A stretch of 6,315 bases of DNA from the NCBI GenBank assembly GCA_022750355.1, contig JAKIVW010000116.1:1-6315 (forward strand), read 5' to 3'. Within the stretch, counting starts at the first letter, position 1, and each line of letters starts with the position of its first letter. Source of the DNA: Thermoplasmata archaeon (lineage in GTDB: Archaea > Thermoplasmatota > Thermoplasmata > Lutacidiplasmatales > UBA184). The notes below the pieces were generated by a model. The model had not been told where the DNA came from and did not search any database. It worked only from the letters and a program-made list of their open reading frames with translations. Below, piece after piece: positions 6,230 through 6,315 of this stretch. A program made the translations under genes and the position numbers.

Positions 6230-6315
6230 TTACAGCTGTTCGCGCGGAATGGGCGGGAGCGCCGGGAGATACAACATTCGGAATCCACCTCCGGGCCGCA
6301 CCCGGAACTGGGCCT
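6230..6315 (-). CDS. C-terminal end of an unidentified gene, cut by window edge
   Basis: On the minus strand an open frame enters at the window edge and ends at TAA (6232-6230). The visible 27 residues include GGGFRMLYLPALPPIPREQL at the C-terminus. About three quarters of third codon positions are G/C, as in the other genes. The stop is placed sensibly, 14 bases from the intergenic hairpin and convergent with the regulator. The piece is too short to name or to exclude chance, and a plus-strand frame is also open across it. A gene running off the edge is nevertheless more likely than an empty region. Confidence 0.5.
   Translation of the reverse strand, partial: AQFRVRPGGGFRMLYLPALPPIPREQL

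Noticed and set aside
1..6315. CRISPR array, tRNA, rRNA or insertion sequence
   Set aside because: No regularly spaced direct repeats, no tRNA cloverleaf in the gaps and no transposase-like protein were found on either strand.

Overview
The window is G+C-rich DNA that most likely comes from an archaeon. The protein-coding genes favour G or C at third codon positions. One promoter has an archaeal TATA box (TTTATATG) at the right distance for an almost leaderless transcript. The genes lack clear Shine-Dalgarno sites, and the large regulator has a winged-helix/ATPase/TPR layout common in archaea. A high-GC member of the Thermoplasmatota would fit, but that assignment is inference and no marker gene is present.

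Layout. (1) Bases 1-2662, plus strand: a tldD-tldE pair. The tldD copy is cut at its 5' end by the window edge and keeps the HExxxH metalloprotease motif and the C-terminal Cys. The tldE copy starts inside the tldD stop codon (ATGA) and has lost the metal site. (2) Bases 2655-2882, minus strand: a 75-residue zinc-ribbon protein resembling PF20097/DUF6487, whose 3' end overlaps the tldE 3' end by 8 bp. (3) Bases 2883-3036: a non-coding stretch with a strong hairpin followed by TATTTT in the minus direction, the probable terminator of the operon described next. (4) Bases 3037-3605, minus strand: two small unrecognised genes joined by a TAATG stop/start overlap. The first has a CxxC-HxxH cluster and an archaeal promoter at the correct distance. 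(5) Bases 3606-3699: a short AT-rich divergent promoter region holding a near-perfect 24-bp palindrome. (6) Bases 3700-6186, plus strand: an 828-residue winged-helix + STAND/AAA-type ATPase + TPR protein, probably a signal-responsive transcription regulator. (7) Bases 6195-6216: a 10-bp-stem hairpin between convergent genes. (8) Bases 6230-6315, minus strand: the probable C-terminal end of another gene.

How the parts may work together. TldD and TldE form a heteromeric protease in the cases studied, and the overlap here implies coupled synthesis. The most interesting unit is at 3037-6186: a regulator divergent from a two-gene operon of unknown small proteins, with a single palindrome beside the operon's TATA box and overlapping the probable promoter of the regulator. 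This is the arrangement expected of an autoregulated switch, although the sequence alone does not show that the regulator binds the palindrome.
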